This document shows positions 16,440 to 24,881 of a DNA stretch of 46,290 bases, piece after piece (positions within the stretch are counted from its first letter, which is position 1; every line of letters begins with the position of its first letter). This DNA comes from Methanothrix sp. (lineage in GTDB: Archaea > Halobacteriota > Methanosarcinia > Methanotrichales > Methanotrichaceae): the NCBI GenBank assembly GCA_025361645.1, contig JANYKI010000089.1:1-46290 (forward strand), given 5' to 3'. A program made the translations under genes and the position numbers. The notes beneath the pieces were generated by a model, which saw nothing but the letters and a program-made list of their open reading frames with translations, did not search any database and was not told where the DNA came from.

Positions 16440-17630
16440 ATGTCAGGCCTTATTAAGACCTTCCAGGAGGCCACGCTGCTCCAGTGCGGCTTTTTAGAGA
16501 AGCTGCTCGATCTGGACATGGCAAGCGTTGCTGCCTTTTCCGACTCCATGGTGGAGTTTTTGAGACCGTCGCCGGACAACAAGTTCGTCTATGGTCTTGC
16601 AGCGGGCCGGTCCGCTCTCGCTCTTTACAGCTTCTTGCAGCTTATCCAAAACCACTTCGATAACGTATTTCCTTTCACCCTGGAGGATCCCGTGCAAAGG
16701 CACTACCGCAAGGGCAAGAACCTGGGGATAGCCATCTCCGGCTCCGGAGAAACACTGGCAGTGAACAAATATATTGATGATATCATCACTCTGGGCGGTG
16801 AGATCAAGCTGATAACTGCCAATGAGAATGGAACGGCCTATAGAATGGTGAGCGAGTACGAACGAGGCAATGTTCTGTTGTTCACGGCCCGGACAAAACA
16901 GTCCACCGATAAGGACACGAGGTCGAGGCTCTCTCCCATGGGCACGGAGTTTGAGTTGCAGGTACTGGCCTTTTTAAATGCCCTTTTCAGAGATATCCAG
17001 TCCCGGCTGAAAGGTGTCTGCGATCCTGCCTGTCCGGAATATCGTTCCACAATAAAGGACTTTGAAGAAAACGCTCGCCTTATCTCCCAAATGGATGCCG
17101 AGCATTTGGAGTACTGGTTTGGCAGGCTGCTGCCCAGGAGCGGCAGATACATTATCGGAGGCGTGGGAAGATCCGGCCTGGTGGCCCGGGCCTTTGAGAT
17201 GAGGTTCACCCATCTAAATAAGATCAGCTACTGGGAGAGGGATTTCAATACGCCCAGCTTTCAGATCGGAGACGTTTATATTCCCATAACCGGAATTGGC
17301 AACACCTATGAGGCCTTGGAGGGAACGGTCACGGCTCTGAAAAAGGGCGCTGATGTGATGCCAATTACTGCCAATCCCTCATCGCGACAGGTACTGATTC
17401 TTAAAATGCATGGCAAGGAGAAGGACATTGCTGTGATACCTGTAAAGCCGGAATACAGAGATCTCTTCTGCGGAGACACCAGCTCCACTACCTGGCTGAT
17501 GTCCGAATATACAAAATTTCGCAATCCCATCTTTGAGATCAATGCATCCGTGTTCACCAACAGCGTGGTGGCTGTGGGCGCGGAGTTTTTGGGCATCTTG
17601 GAAACGGGCATGAGAAGGATGCACGTTTAG
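16440..17630 (+). CDS. Tandem SIS-domain protein, possible sugar-phosphate isomerase
   Basis: The 396-residue product has two SIS (sugar isomerase) domains. The first includes KFVYGLAAGRSALALYSFL and LGIAISGSGETLAVNKYI. The second includes YIIGGVGRSGLVARAFEMRF and PITGIGNTYEALEGTVTALK. The serine/threonine-rich phosphate loops of both are recognisable, although the second has GIGNT where GSGET is usual. Both look like relatives of 6-phospho-3-hexuloisomerase, but no partner synthase is present. The usual HPS/PHI proteins have one SIS domain of about 180-200 residues, so this is a duplicated form. The ATG at 16440 is chosen for its GAGGTG ribosome site. The substrate is unknown. Placement after purP may mean shared transcription. 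Confidence 0.75.
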   Translation: MSGLIKTFQEATLLQCGFLEKLLDLDMASVAAFSDSMVEFLRPSPDNKFVYGLAAGRSALALYSFLQLIQNHFDNVFPFTLEDPVQRHYRKGKNLGIAISGSGETLAVNKYIDDIITLGGEIKLITANENGTAYRMVSEYERGNVLLFTARTKQSTDKDTRSRLSPMGTEFELQVLAFLNALFRDIQSRLKGVCDPACPEYRSTIKDFEENARLISQMDAEHLEYWFGRLLPRSGRYIIGGVGRSGLVARAFEMRFTHLNKISYWERDFNTPSFQIGDVYIPITGIGNTYEALEGTVTALKKGADVMPITANPSSRQVLILKMHGKEKDIAVIPVKPEYRDLFCGDTSSTTWLMSEYTKFRNPIFEINASVFTNSVVAVGAEFLGILETGMRRMHV

Positions 17631-17721
17631 TGTAGGCTTTCTGGGAATTAGAATTGGCTTGAGTATAAGCTTGGGAAGCACCGGGCCGGATCACGTCACC
17701 CTCCACAGGCGGATGGTGCTT

Positions 17722-19314
17722 TCACATCCCCCAGATACCGATGGCCAGTTCAATGTCTTCCTGCATCAGGTAGCTCTCCTTCTTCCGAAATATCTTCCTG
17801 GACCACGATTTACCGGGAGTTCTGTCGAAGACCACCAGATGCGCCTCGACGGCCCCACAACGGTCGGCGTACTCCCGGACCTGAACAAGCCCCTCCTGGA
17901 TTGTCCGGGCCCTGGACTTGTGCATGATCTTCAGCTCGATGACTGCTCTTTGCACACCGCCGGAGAACGGCCAGATCACGAGCAGATCAGTCCGGCCGCG
18001 GCCCAGACCGTACTCGCGCTCGACGCGCCCGCCGCCGTTGACGATCCTCTGGAGAAAAGCCTGCATCAGCAGTTGAGGACCTGCCTCGCGGTAGTCGAAC
18101 CTCTCCAGCCATGCCTCGGAGTGCTCCCGGAAGAACTGCTGGAAAGCCTCCAAAAGCTTGGAGAGATCCAGGCGGCCATCAGGCTGGATGTACCAGGCGG
18201 GATCCTGGGCAATGGTGATCTGTGTTGTGTAGGTCAGCACTCGTGGGATCACCTCTCGATAGATCTCGTTTGAAATTCGCATCTGCCCTTTTGTCGTGAT
18301 CAGTCCCAGGTCTTCGACATACTGGACATCATCCTCTGGAGGCTGTTCAGGCTTTGCCGTGCCTGTCAGGAGGGGTTCAATCACTCGGCGCACCCGCTCC
18401 TCTCGCAGCTTGTCTGCCAGTTGATCGAGATGAGTCTCGCGGCGTGATATCAGATTCTCCTTGGCCTGGGTGATCATCTCACAACTGATGGGCCGGGCCC
18501 TGTCACTGCCGTCAGCCATTCTGAAACAGGCCTCGTAGGCCAGGGCATTCACCAGCCAGGGCTGGCCGGCAGTAAGATTCCAGGCTTTGTCCAGAGCCCC
18601 GCTTTCAAAGATCTGTCCGGTCTCTTCAGTGTGCTGGCGGTAGAGGGCCTCTACCTCCAGGCGGGAAAAGTTGCCTAGAAGCAGCGACTCGGCTTTGATA
18701 TTGAAGGCGCTGCCGCCTGTGATTACAACCTTATCCCGGTCAGAGTGAATCCTGTAGTCCCGGACGTCCCGCACGCCGCAGAGGATGACAGTGGACGGAA
18801 ATCCAAGGGGCCTTTTATCGTAGCCTGATCGCAGTTGGCGCAGGACCGAGATCAGTGTATCCCCGACCAGCGAGTCTATCTCGTCTATCAGGAGGACGAG
18901 GGGCTTATTCGAGCTTTCGGCCCAGCGGCTGAGAATGTAGTTCAATGAGTTATGCGCTCCCTGGTCTCGATATGAAACGGCCGCAAGATCTCTGAGTGCC
19001 TCTTCTTTGAGGTGTACCCGTGCCCTCTCAGAGATCTCGCCCATTATCGCCCTCATCGCTTCGCCTACGTTCTCCCGTGCTCCCTGGGCGGCCTCGAAGT
19101 TGGCATAGAGCGCCCGGTACTTTCCCTCGTGGTTCAGGTAGTCCATCAGCGCCAGGAGGCAGGTGGTCTTGCCTGTTTGCCGTGGGGCGTGGAGCACGAA
19201 GTACTTTTCCTGCTCTATCAGCTCCAGGATCTGCGGCAGATTGAACCGCGAGAGAGGCGGCAGGCAGTAGTGCTTGCTGCAATTGACGGGCCCGGCTGTG
19301 TTGAAGAAGCGCAT
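17722..19314 (-). CDS. AAA-like ATPase with C-terminal PD-(D/E)XK nuclease-like domain
   Basis: The 530-residue product starts with a P-loop ATPase: Walker A PRQTGKTT at residues 44-51 and Walker B PLVLLIDEIDSL near residue 140, in the style of the STAND-like ATPases with a helical lid (AWNLTAGQPWLVNALAYEA). The last 100 residues carry TDLLVIW followed by AVIELKI, the D...ExK signature of a PD-(D/E)XK nuclease fold. Proteins of this type occur in many copies in methanogens and some bacteria, and they behave like mobile or defence-associated genes. Their function is not established. It sits alone between two unrelated genes and is moderately richer in GC than they are. Confidence 0.8.
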   Translation of the reverse strand: MRFFNTAGPVNCSKHYCLPPLSRFNLPQILELIEQEKYFVLHAPRQTGKTTCLLALMDYLNHEGKYRALYANFEAAQGARENVGEAMRAIMGEISERARVHLKEEALRDLAAVSYRDQGAHNSLNYILSRWAESSNKPLVLLIDEIDSLVGDTLISVLRQLRSGYDKRPLGFPSTVILCGVRDVRDYRIHSDRDKVVITGGSAFNIKAESLLLGNFSRLEVEALYRQHTEETGQIFESGALDKAWNLTAGQPWLVNALAYEACFRMADGSDRARPISCEMITQAKENLISRRETHLDQLADKLREERVRRVIEPLLTGTAKPEQPPEDDVQYVEDLGLITTKGQMRISNEIYREVIPRVLTYTTQITIAQDPAWYIQPDGRLDLSKLLEAFQQFFREHSEAWLERFDYREAGPQLLMQAFLQRIVNGGGRVEREYGLGRGRTDLLVIWPFSGGVQRAVIELKIMHKSRARTIQEGLVQVREYADRCGAVEAHLVVFDRTPGKSWSRKIFRKKESYLMQEDIELAIGIWGM

Positions 19315-19436
19315 GGATTTAGATAATTGGCATTCCCGCTATTTTAATGCTTACCACGGGGAGGCGGAAGAGAGTACTTCCATCAGCGGTTGGATCGAAA
19401 GAACCAAAATTTGATATGAACTTAGGTAAAATTACC

Positions 19437-20240
19437 TCACAGTACCCCATACCTCTGCACATGCTCCCAGGCCAGGTGCTCCGCCGGGAAACGATCCCTT
19501 CTAGTGTAGATGGAAGCATCCTCCCGCCCGTACAGCTTTCTGTCCTCTCCTATCATGCAGACCTTGATGCAGATGCCGCAGGGCGATATTCCCCGCTGGT
19601 TCAGCTCGGCGCTGTGGGCGGTGCAGCTTTTCTTGTCCGTGAGCCCTTGCGGATAGTCCTTTTCATCTAGAGCCTCTGCCGGGCACATCTTGACGCAGCG
19701 CATGCAACGGGTGCACAGTTTTTCATCGAGGAGCGGATCGGCTGGAAGCTCCGCTGCTGTGAAAACTGAGCCGAAGCGCACGCGGGGGCCAAACTCTCGC
19801 GTGAGCAACATATTGTTAATCCCAAAATTGCCGAGGCCCGCCAGGAGGGCAGCGTGTCTGTGGGAGAAGAAGGCCATTGGATTTTTTAGCAGGGCTTTGA
19901 TGCCGAAGTATCCGTCCCGGGGAACGAAGACGGACGGTTGGCCCGTATCGCTCAGAAAATTGGCCAGGCGGTAAGTGTACTGGTCCAGCAAGATGTTTAC
20001 GGTGTTGTACAGCTCCCGGTAGTAAATGGAGGGTGAGGTCTCCAGGACGGGAAGGCTGACGGGAAGGCCAATGACTATTACCGATTTCGCCAGGGGAAAT
20101 ATGGACTGAGGATAAAACTCCTCCGGCATCCAGGGCACAAAGGGTGGGTCCTTCCAGCGCTCTACGCTCGCCACACCCATCAAGGGTATTTCCATCTTCT
20201 TGCATCTTTTCCGGACAGCTCTCAATAGATCTTCGCTCAT
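19437..20240 (-). CDS. QueG-like iron-sulfur protein
   Basis: The 267-residue product resembles the epoxyqueuosine reductase/reductive dehalogenase-like family. The N-terminal half has PLAKSVIVIGLPVSL and, near the middle, the family phrase AALLAGLGNFGINNMLLTREFGPRV. The C-terminal half carries a ferredoxin motif CTRCMRCVKMCP followed by CTAHSAELNQRGISPCGICIKVC, which supplies a second cluster. True QueG binds cobalamin, but the short archaeal relatives here are of unknown substrate. Archaea make archaeosine rather than queuosine, so the name QueG should not be taken as function. The ATG at 20240 is chosen over the upstream one, which lies in the shared promoter region. It is divergent from the nuoE-like gene. 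Confidence 0.8.
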   Translation of the reverse strand: MSEDLLRAVRKRCKKMEIPLMGVASVERWKDPPFVPWMPEEFYPQSIFPLAKSVIVIGLPVSLPVLETSPSIYYRELYNTVNILLDQYTYRLANFLSDTGQPSVFVPRDGYFGIKALLKNPMAFFSHRHAALLAGLGNFGINNMLLTREFGPRVRFGSVFTAAELPADPLLDEKLCTRCMRCVKMCPAEALDEKDYPQGLTDKKSCTAHSAELNQRGISPCGICIKVCMIGEDRKLYGREDASIYTRRDRFPAEHLAWEHVQRYGVL

Positions 20241-20287
20241 TGTAGTGACTTTATTCTTATCATTATTATATGTTATCGAAGGCAAGC

Positions 20288-20340
20288 GTTATATAGTTTT
20301 TCACGCTTAATGCTGATACAAATGCGAATAACGTGAGGCG
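20288..20340 (+). promoter_or_regulatory. Probable promoter and ribosome site of the nuoE-nuoF-nuoG/frhB operon
   Basis: GTTATATAG at 20288-20296 is a good archaeal TATA box. It predicts transcription from about 20320 and a leader of roughly 25 bases. GTGAGGCG at 20333-20340 is a usable ribosome site before the ATG at 20344. No other promoter-like sequence appears within the operon. Confidence 0.45.
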
Positions 20341-20343
20341 AAT

Positions 20344-20814
20344 ATGATCGATGCTGACAAGGAGAAGCTGGATAATATAATAAAAAAATATGATGGAACG
20401 GAAGGTTTCTTGATCCAGTTGCTCTTAGATTTGCAAAGCGAGCTGCATTGGATCTCCAAAGAAACCATCAGGGAGCTTTCCTTGAGGCTTAAGATTCCTG
20501 CAAGCCAGATATTCAGGGTGGCGAGCTTCTACAAAGCGATGAATCTCTCTCCCGTAGGCCGGCATAAAGTATGCGTTTGCATGGGAACCGCCTGCCAGGT
20601 GCGAGGTGCTCAGAGATTGCTGGATACAACCGAGTCAAAATTGGGCATAAAATCAGGGCAGACTACGCCGGACAATAGCTTCACGTTAAATCGGGTCAAC
20701 TGCCTGGGATGCTGCGCCATCGGCCCGGTAATAGTAGTAGATGACGATTATCACGGTCGAGTGGACTCCAAGAAGGTAGAGAATATATTGGGGCTGCTTG
20801 CATCCGATAGTTAG
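20344..20814 (+). CDS. NuoE/HydC-like [2Fe-2S] subunit
   Basis: The 156-residue protein is the thioredoxin-like [2Fe-2S] subunit found in complex I (NuoE), bifurcating hydrogenases (HydC/HndA) and NAD-linked formate dehydrogenases. The N-terminal helical part (FLIQLLLDLQSELHWISKET, then RLKIPASQIFRVASFYKAM) is followed by the cluster ligands CMGTAC and CLGCC in the usual Cx4C and Cx3C spacing. It normally docks onto the NuoF flavin subunit, which is the next gene. It leads a three-gene operon with a 26-base gap to nuoF. No hydrogenase gene is near, so its partner in this genome is the downstream F420 module. Confidence 0.93.
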   Translation: MIDADKEKLDNIIKKYDGTEGFLIQLLLDLQSELHWISKETIRELSLRLKIPASQIFRVASFYKAMNLSPVGRHKVCVCMGTACQVRGAQRLLDTTESKLGIKSGQTTPDNSFTLNRVNCLGCCAIGPVIVVDDDYHGRVDSKKVENILGLLASDS

Positions 20815-20840
20815 AACTAGATAAGAATAATGGGGAATAG

Positions 20841-22778
20841 ATGGCAAGACTTACATCAATTCAGGATCTGGAGATCTTGAGAGATGAAATCGAACGCAAC
20901 AGAGACCCCAGGAGAAAAGAGGTGGCAATTTGCACCGGTACCGGGTGCCTGGGCCTTGGTGCACGAAAGGTGGTCCGCGCCTTTGAAAGAGAGATTGAGA
21001 GAAGGGGTCTGGAGAGGGAGATTCATATCAAGGAGACGGGATGTCCCGGCTTTTGCGAAAAGGGAACTCTGGTAGTTGTATATCCAGAGGGAATCTATTA
21101 CATGGGAGTGCAGCCGGATGATGTGCCGGAAATCGTAGCGGAGACCATTCTCAAAGGCGGACTGGTAGCGCGCCTTCTTTACACAGATCCTGCCACCGGC
21201 CAAAAGGCAATACGGGAAGATGAGATCCCATTTTATAATCATCAGATGAGATTTTTAATAAAAAATAATATAAGAATAAATCCCAAAAATATACATGATT
21301 ACATCGCCCTGGGCGGTTATGCCGCTCTGACCCGTGCCTTATCGCAGATGACACCACTTGGGGTGATTGAAGAGATTAAAAAGTCGGGCCTCCGAGGGAG
21401 GGGCGGAGGCGGATTTCCCACCGGGAAAAAATGGGAATCGACGGCGCAAGCTTCCGGCCAGCCCAAGTACGTGATCGTTAATTGCGATGAAGGAGACCCG
21501 GGTGCCTTCATGGATCGCGCTCTCATGGAGGGCAATCCGCATAGTGTTTTGGAGGGGCTGATGATTGGAGCCTATGCGGTTGGAGCGCATACTGGCTACA
21601 TCTATGTGCGTATGGAGTATCCTCTGGCCGTGGAAAATGCCAAATTCGCCCTGCATCAGGCTCGAGAGCTGGGCCTTCTCGGCGAGAACATACTGGGCAG
21701 CGGATTTGATTTCGACGTATCCGTGCATAGGGGCGCGGGAGCCTTCGTCTCTGGTGAGTCAACCGCTCTCATGAACGCCCTGGAGGGCAAAGTGGGCGAG
21801 CCCCGGCCCAAGTACGTACATACCTCGGAGTGCGGGGTCTGGAATCGACCCAGCCTGCTCAACAATGTGGAAACCTGGGCCAATATCCCTCTCATCATCA
21901 ACCGGGGGGCCGAATGGTTTTCATCCATTGGAACGGAAAAAAGCAAGGGGACCAAGATCTTCTCGCTGGTGGGAAAGGTCAACAATACCGGTCTGGTAGA
22001 AGTTCCCATGGGCATGAGCCTGGCCGACATAATTTACAAGATAGGCGGTGGAATTCCGGATGGAAAAAAGCTCAAAGGAGTGCAAACCGGAGGCCCCTCA
22101 GGCGGAATAATTCCGGCCCGGCATTTGCAGACGCCGGTTGATTTCGACGAGCTTACTCTCCATGGTTCCATGATGGGCTCAGGCAGCATTATTGTTATCG
22201 ACGAAGATACCTGTGCTGTCGATTTGGCCCGTTACTTTGTGGACTTTCTCTGCGACGAGTCCTGCGGCAAGTGCCTGCCCTGCCGGGAGGGCCTGTTACG
22301 AATGCGAGAGATTCTGGACGGCATAGTTTCCGGCAAAGGGCAGGAGGGCGACCTGCAAATTCTTAAAGAAATAGCCGACCTGATGAGAAAGACGTCGCTG
22401 TGTGCATTGGGCCGCACAGCCGTCAATCCGGTTTTAAGCACATTGTCCCACTTTCCCGATGAATATGCGGCCCATATAATCGAGAAAAGGTGCCCCTCTC
22501 TGGCCTGCAAAGCTCTTGTTTCGTATTATATCGAGCCGAAGGTCTGTATCGGATGCGGCCTGTGCCAGAAGAATTGTCCCCAAGGAGCAATCGAGGAAGA
22601 TGAGGCAGGCATCTGTGTCATAGATCAATCCCAATGTACTCGATGCGGCATTTGCTTCGATGTCTGTCCGCCCAAAACCCGCGCCATCAAGAAGGTATCC
22701 CCCAGACTTTCCCAGTCTTTTTCTTTTTCTTCTTCTTTGACCCGTTTAGGGAAGGCAAAAAGAGGTGATAAGGCATGA
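20841..22778 (+). CDS. NuoF/HydB-like flavin and iron-sulfur subunit
   Basis: The 645-residue protein has three parts. Residues 1-120 are a second thioredoxin-like [2Fe-2S] domain (CTGTGC at 31-36 and CPGFC near 70). The middle is the NuoF core, with the nucleotide loop GLRGRGGGGFPTGKKW, the FMN site YVIVNCDEGDPGAFMDR and the cluster ligands CGKCLPCREG and a later SLCALG. The end has two [4Fe-4S] motifs, CIGCGLCQKNCP and CTRCGICFDVCP. Complex I NuoF lacks the added domains at both ends. They are the hallmark of bifurcating HydB-type subunits, where the FMN splits electrons between NAD(H) and ferredoxin. It overlaps the next gene by 4 bases. NAD versus NADP preference cannot be judged by eye. 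Confidence 0.93.
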   Translation: MARLTSIQDLEILRDEIERNRDPRRKEVAICTGTGCLGLGARKVVRAFEREIERRGLEREIHIKETGCPGFCEKGTLVVVYPEGIYYMGVQPDDVPEIVAETILKGGLVARLLYTDPATGQKAIREDEIPFYNHQMRFLIKNNIRINPKNIHDYIALGGYAALTRALSQMTPLGVIEEIKKSGLRGRGGGGFPTGKKWESTAQASGQPKYVIVNCDEGDPGAFMDRALMEGNPHSVLEGLMIGAYAVGAHTGYIYVRMEYPLAVENAKFALHQARELGLLGENILGSGFDFDVSVHRGAGAFVSGESTALMNALEGKVGEPRPKYVHTSECGVWNRPSLLNNVETWANIPLIINRGAEWFSSIGTEKSKGTKIFSLVGKVNNTGLVEVPMGMSLADIIYKIGGGIPDGKKLKGVQTGGPSGGIIPARHLQTPVDFDELTLHGSMMGSGSIIVIDEDTCAVDLARYFVDFLCDESCGKCLPCREGLLRMREILDGIVSGKGQEGDLQILKEIADLMRKTSLCALGRTAVNPVLSTLSHFPDEYAAHIIEKRCPSLACKALVSYYIEPKVCIGCGLCQKNCPQGAIEEDEAGICVIDQSQCTRCGICFDVCPPKTRAIKKVSPRLSQSFSFSSSLTRLGKAKRGDKA

Positions 22779-24253
22779 CCAAGATAAAAATCAAGATCGA
22801 CGGTCATGAGGTGGAGATGGATGCCAAGGGTGGCCCGGCCACGGTCCTGGAGGCGGCTAGGCAGGCCGGCATCCACATCCCGACGCTATGCCATCATCCT
22901 TCTCTCAAGCCTTATGGGTCTTGCCGGCTATGCACTGTGCAAATCGTTAAAAATGGCCGGAAAAAGTTTGTCACCGCCTGCAACTATCCGGTAGAGGAGG
23001 GGCTTGTTGTAATTACCGATTCTGCGGAAGTGGCAGGCATTAGGAAGATGATCCTGGAGCTTCTCATAGCTCGATGCCCCCAGGAGAAGAGATTGCTGGA
23101 GACTGCCGGAGAATATGGGATTTTCAAGCCACGCTTCTTGCAGGGGGATAAAAATTGCATTCTCTGCGGACTATGCTACCGTATCTGCGAAGAGCTGGTG
23201 GGAGTGGCGGCCATAAATGCTCAAAATCGAGGAGTTTCCAGGGATGTGGATACGCCCTATGGAGAATTATCGGAAGACTGCATTGCATGCGGTGCGTGTG
23301 CCCTGGTCTGTCCCACAAAGTCAATACTGGAAAGAAAAAACATTTACCCGCTGTCCTGTGTCGATATCAAAGAGATGGAAGAGGAGTTCCTGTGTGGAAC
23401 GATTGATAATGATTTGGGTGTCAACAGGGAAATGTTTGCCGGCAAGAGCAACATTGAGGGACAAGATGGGGGCATGGTAACTTCAATTCTCCAGCGAGGA
23501 ATTGAGATGGGGCTCTTAGATGCAGCGGTGGTTGCCCAAAAAAATAAAAGCTGCGGCGCGAATGCCGCTTTGGTTGATGAAACTGAATCAATTTTGCAGG
23601 CAAAGGGGACAAAATACGTGCGCGTCTCCATCATCGCCCCGCTCCTGGATGCCTTGAACCAGGGCAAAAGGAGAATTGCCGTTGTCGGCACGCCCTGTCA
23701 GATCCGGGTGGTCAGGAAATTGCAGAGGCAGGGCTATTTTAACGATGCTGAGATATTTCTCATAGGCCTCTTCTGTTTCGAAAGCTTCGATTATGAATCC
23801 CTTAAAAGCCGCATGGGAGAGCTTTTCGGCATCGATCTGGATAAGGCCGAAAAGATGCAGATCGCCAGAGGAAAATTCATAGTGACCGTAGGCGGCAAAG
23901 AGTACTCCTGCCCTGTGCGGGAGCTTAAAAGCCAGGTGAGGGCAGGCTGCCAGTTTTGTGGTGATCTGGTCAACCGGCTGGCAGATATTTCCATTGGCTC
24001 AATTGGAAGCGCGGATGGATACTCCACGGTGATAGTCAGATCCGATTGGGGGGAAAAGCTGCTGGAAGCAGTGCAGTTTGACCGAAGAGAGATTAACCGG
24101 GATGAGGTCGTCAAGCTGGCTGCAATTAAGAAGAAGAATGCAGATAAAAATTTTGCAGGGATTGTGGCGGGGCTGCCGGAACGGTTGGAGGCTGAGAGGA
24201 GGGAAAGCGCACAATCTCCTGCTGTTTGCAGCAATTTTGGAATATTATCTTGA
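22775..24253 (+). CDS. Fusion of NuoG-type N-terminus with FrhB-type F420 oxidoreductase
   Basis: The 492-residue product begins with a plant-type [2Fe-2S] domain (cysteines in CHHPSLKPYGSCRLC and the later TACNYP) and continues with two [4Fe-4S] motifs, CILCGLCYRICEE and CIACGACALVCP, as in NuoG and HydA N-termini. The histidine-cysteine cluster that normally lies between them is missing. From about residue 200 it changes to the FrhB family: DNDLGVNREMFAGKSNIEG, DGGMVTSILQRGIEMGLLDA, RRIAVVGTPCQIRVVRKLQ, LIGLFCFESF and CQFCGDLVNRLADISIG. FrhB proteins bind FAD and react with coenzyme F420. It starts inside the nuoF stop region (4-base overlap), so the three proteins are probably made as a complex linking F420 to the NuoEF flavin unit. 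Confidence 0.88.
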   Translation: MTKIKIKIDGHEVEMDAKGGPATVLEAARQAGIHIPTLCHHPSLKPYGSCRLCTVQIVKNGRKKFVTACNYPVEEGLVVITDSAEVAGIRKMILELLIARCPQEKRLLETAGEYGIFKPRFLQGDKNCILCGLCYRICEELVGVAAINAQNRGVSRDVDTPYGELSEDCIACGACALVCPTKSILERKNIYPLSCVDIKEMEEEFLCGTIDNDLGVNREMFAGKSNIEGQDGGMVTSILQRGIEMGLLDAAVVAQKNKSCGANAALVDETESILQAKGTKYVRVSIIAPLLDALNQGKRRIAVVGTPCQIRVVRKLQRQGYFNDAEIFLIGLFCFESFDYESLKSRMGELFGIDLDKAEKMQIARGKFIVTVGGKEYSCPVRELKSQVRAGCQFCGDLVNRLADISIGSIGSADGYSTVIVRSDWGEKLLEAVQFDRREINRDEVVKLAAIKKKNADKNFAGIVAGLPERLEAERRESAQSPAVCSNFGILS

Positions 24254-24304
24254 ATCTCATTTCGCTCGAAAGATCTATACCGGAACAGGCCCAAACCCTG
24301 GTTC

Positions 24305-24616
24305 ATGGACTACTCATTCAAGCGAGGTTTCAAGCCCGATCTAGAGCGAATTCAAAAGGCTCTGGAAGAGGAGTTTTCGACGGAGATCAAGCAAGAGGAC
24401 GGCAAGCTTCTGCTCAGCTTTGGAGCTCTCAAAAGCATCTGTGTGTCGATCACCGGCAAGAAGCTCACTGTGACCACAGAGTCAGTAATAGGCGCCAGCG
24501 ACGAGCAAGCCATGGATACCAACAAGCGCTTTAGAAATTTCCTGGAAAAAGCCACAGGCTACAACGCCAAGCAGAGGCTGCAGATGGCCAAAAAAGAGGT
24601 AACCAAAGAAGCCTAA
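24305..24616 (+). CDS. Small conserved methanogen protein (DUF5611-like)
   Basis: The 103-residue product begins MDYSFKRGFKPDLERIQKAL and continues with a small sheet (LLLSFGALKSICVSITGKKL) and a C-terminal helix ending in a lysine-rich tail. It resembles a family of small methanogen proteins of unknown function that I believe is DUF5611, although the exact family is recalled rather than checked. It lies 51 bases after the F420 fusion gene on the same strand and could be in the same transcript. No functional motif is visible. Confidence 0.6.
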   Translation: MDYSFKRGFKPDLERIQKALEEEFSTEIKQEDGKLLLSFGALKSICVSITGKKLTVTTESVIGASDEQAMDTNKRFRNFLEKATGYNAKQRLQMAKKEVTKEA

Positions 24617-24791
24617 TTGATAGGGCGAGACAATCTTGCTGACCAAGGTGACGTAGGCCTCCTCCACCCCTTCCAGCTCTGCGATCTATGCGGCTGCCTT
24701 TTGCACCAGCACGTTGAGACTTGGCCTCATCGTACTCTTCTCGCGAATTGATGAATAGGTCGATCATGGCTGCGGCCACTACCAGAGTCAA
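24617..24791 (-). pseudogene. Remnant of archaeal S-adenosylmethionine synthetase
   Basis: Reading the minus strand from 24791, the frame gives TLVVAAAMIDLFINSREEYD, which matches the archaeal MAT pattern of a strand followed by FVxSREEY. About 75 bases later the frame shifts to NVLVQKAAA, a stop (TAG at 24686-24688), then IAELEGVEEAYVTLVSKI, which resembles the end of archaeal MAT (the IAE...GVEEVYVRLLSQIG pattern). The roughly 100 residues normally between these parts are missing, and the C-terminal PID motif has decayed to SPY. This is a deleted, frameshifted and stop-containing copy, so a working gene must lie elsewhere. Confidence 0.55.
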
Positions 24792-24846
24792 ATATGATTA
24801 ATACTTTTCTGAGATAGAAAAATTTTCAGTTACCGCCCCAGGCATG

Positions 24847-24856
24847 AATTTATAAG
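24847..24856 (+). promoter_or_regulatory. Probable TATA box of PAN
   Basis: AATTTATAAG is centred about 30 bases before the ATG at 24882, which places the transcription start at or next to the ATG. A TTG at 24858 that would lengthen the protein falls upstream of the predicted start and can be dismissed. Confidence 0.55.
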
Positions 24857-24881
24857 CTTGAAAAACTCTGGGCTTCTTTAT

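Noticed and set aside
20344-24253. Hydrogenase or formate dehydrogenase operon
   Set aside because: No H-cluster, NiFe or molybdopterin subunit is encoded in the operon or next to it.
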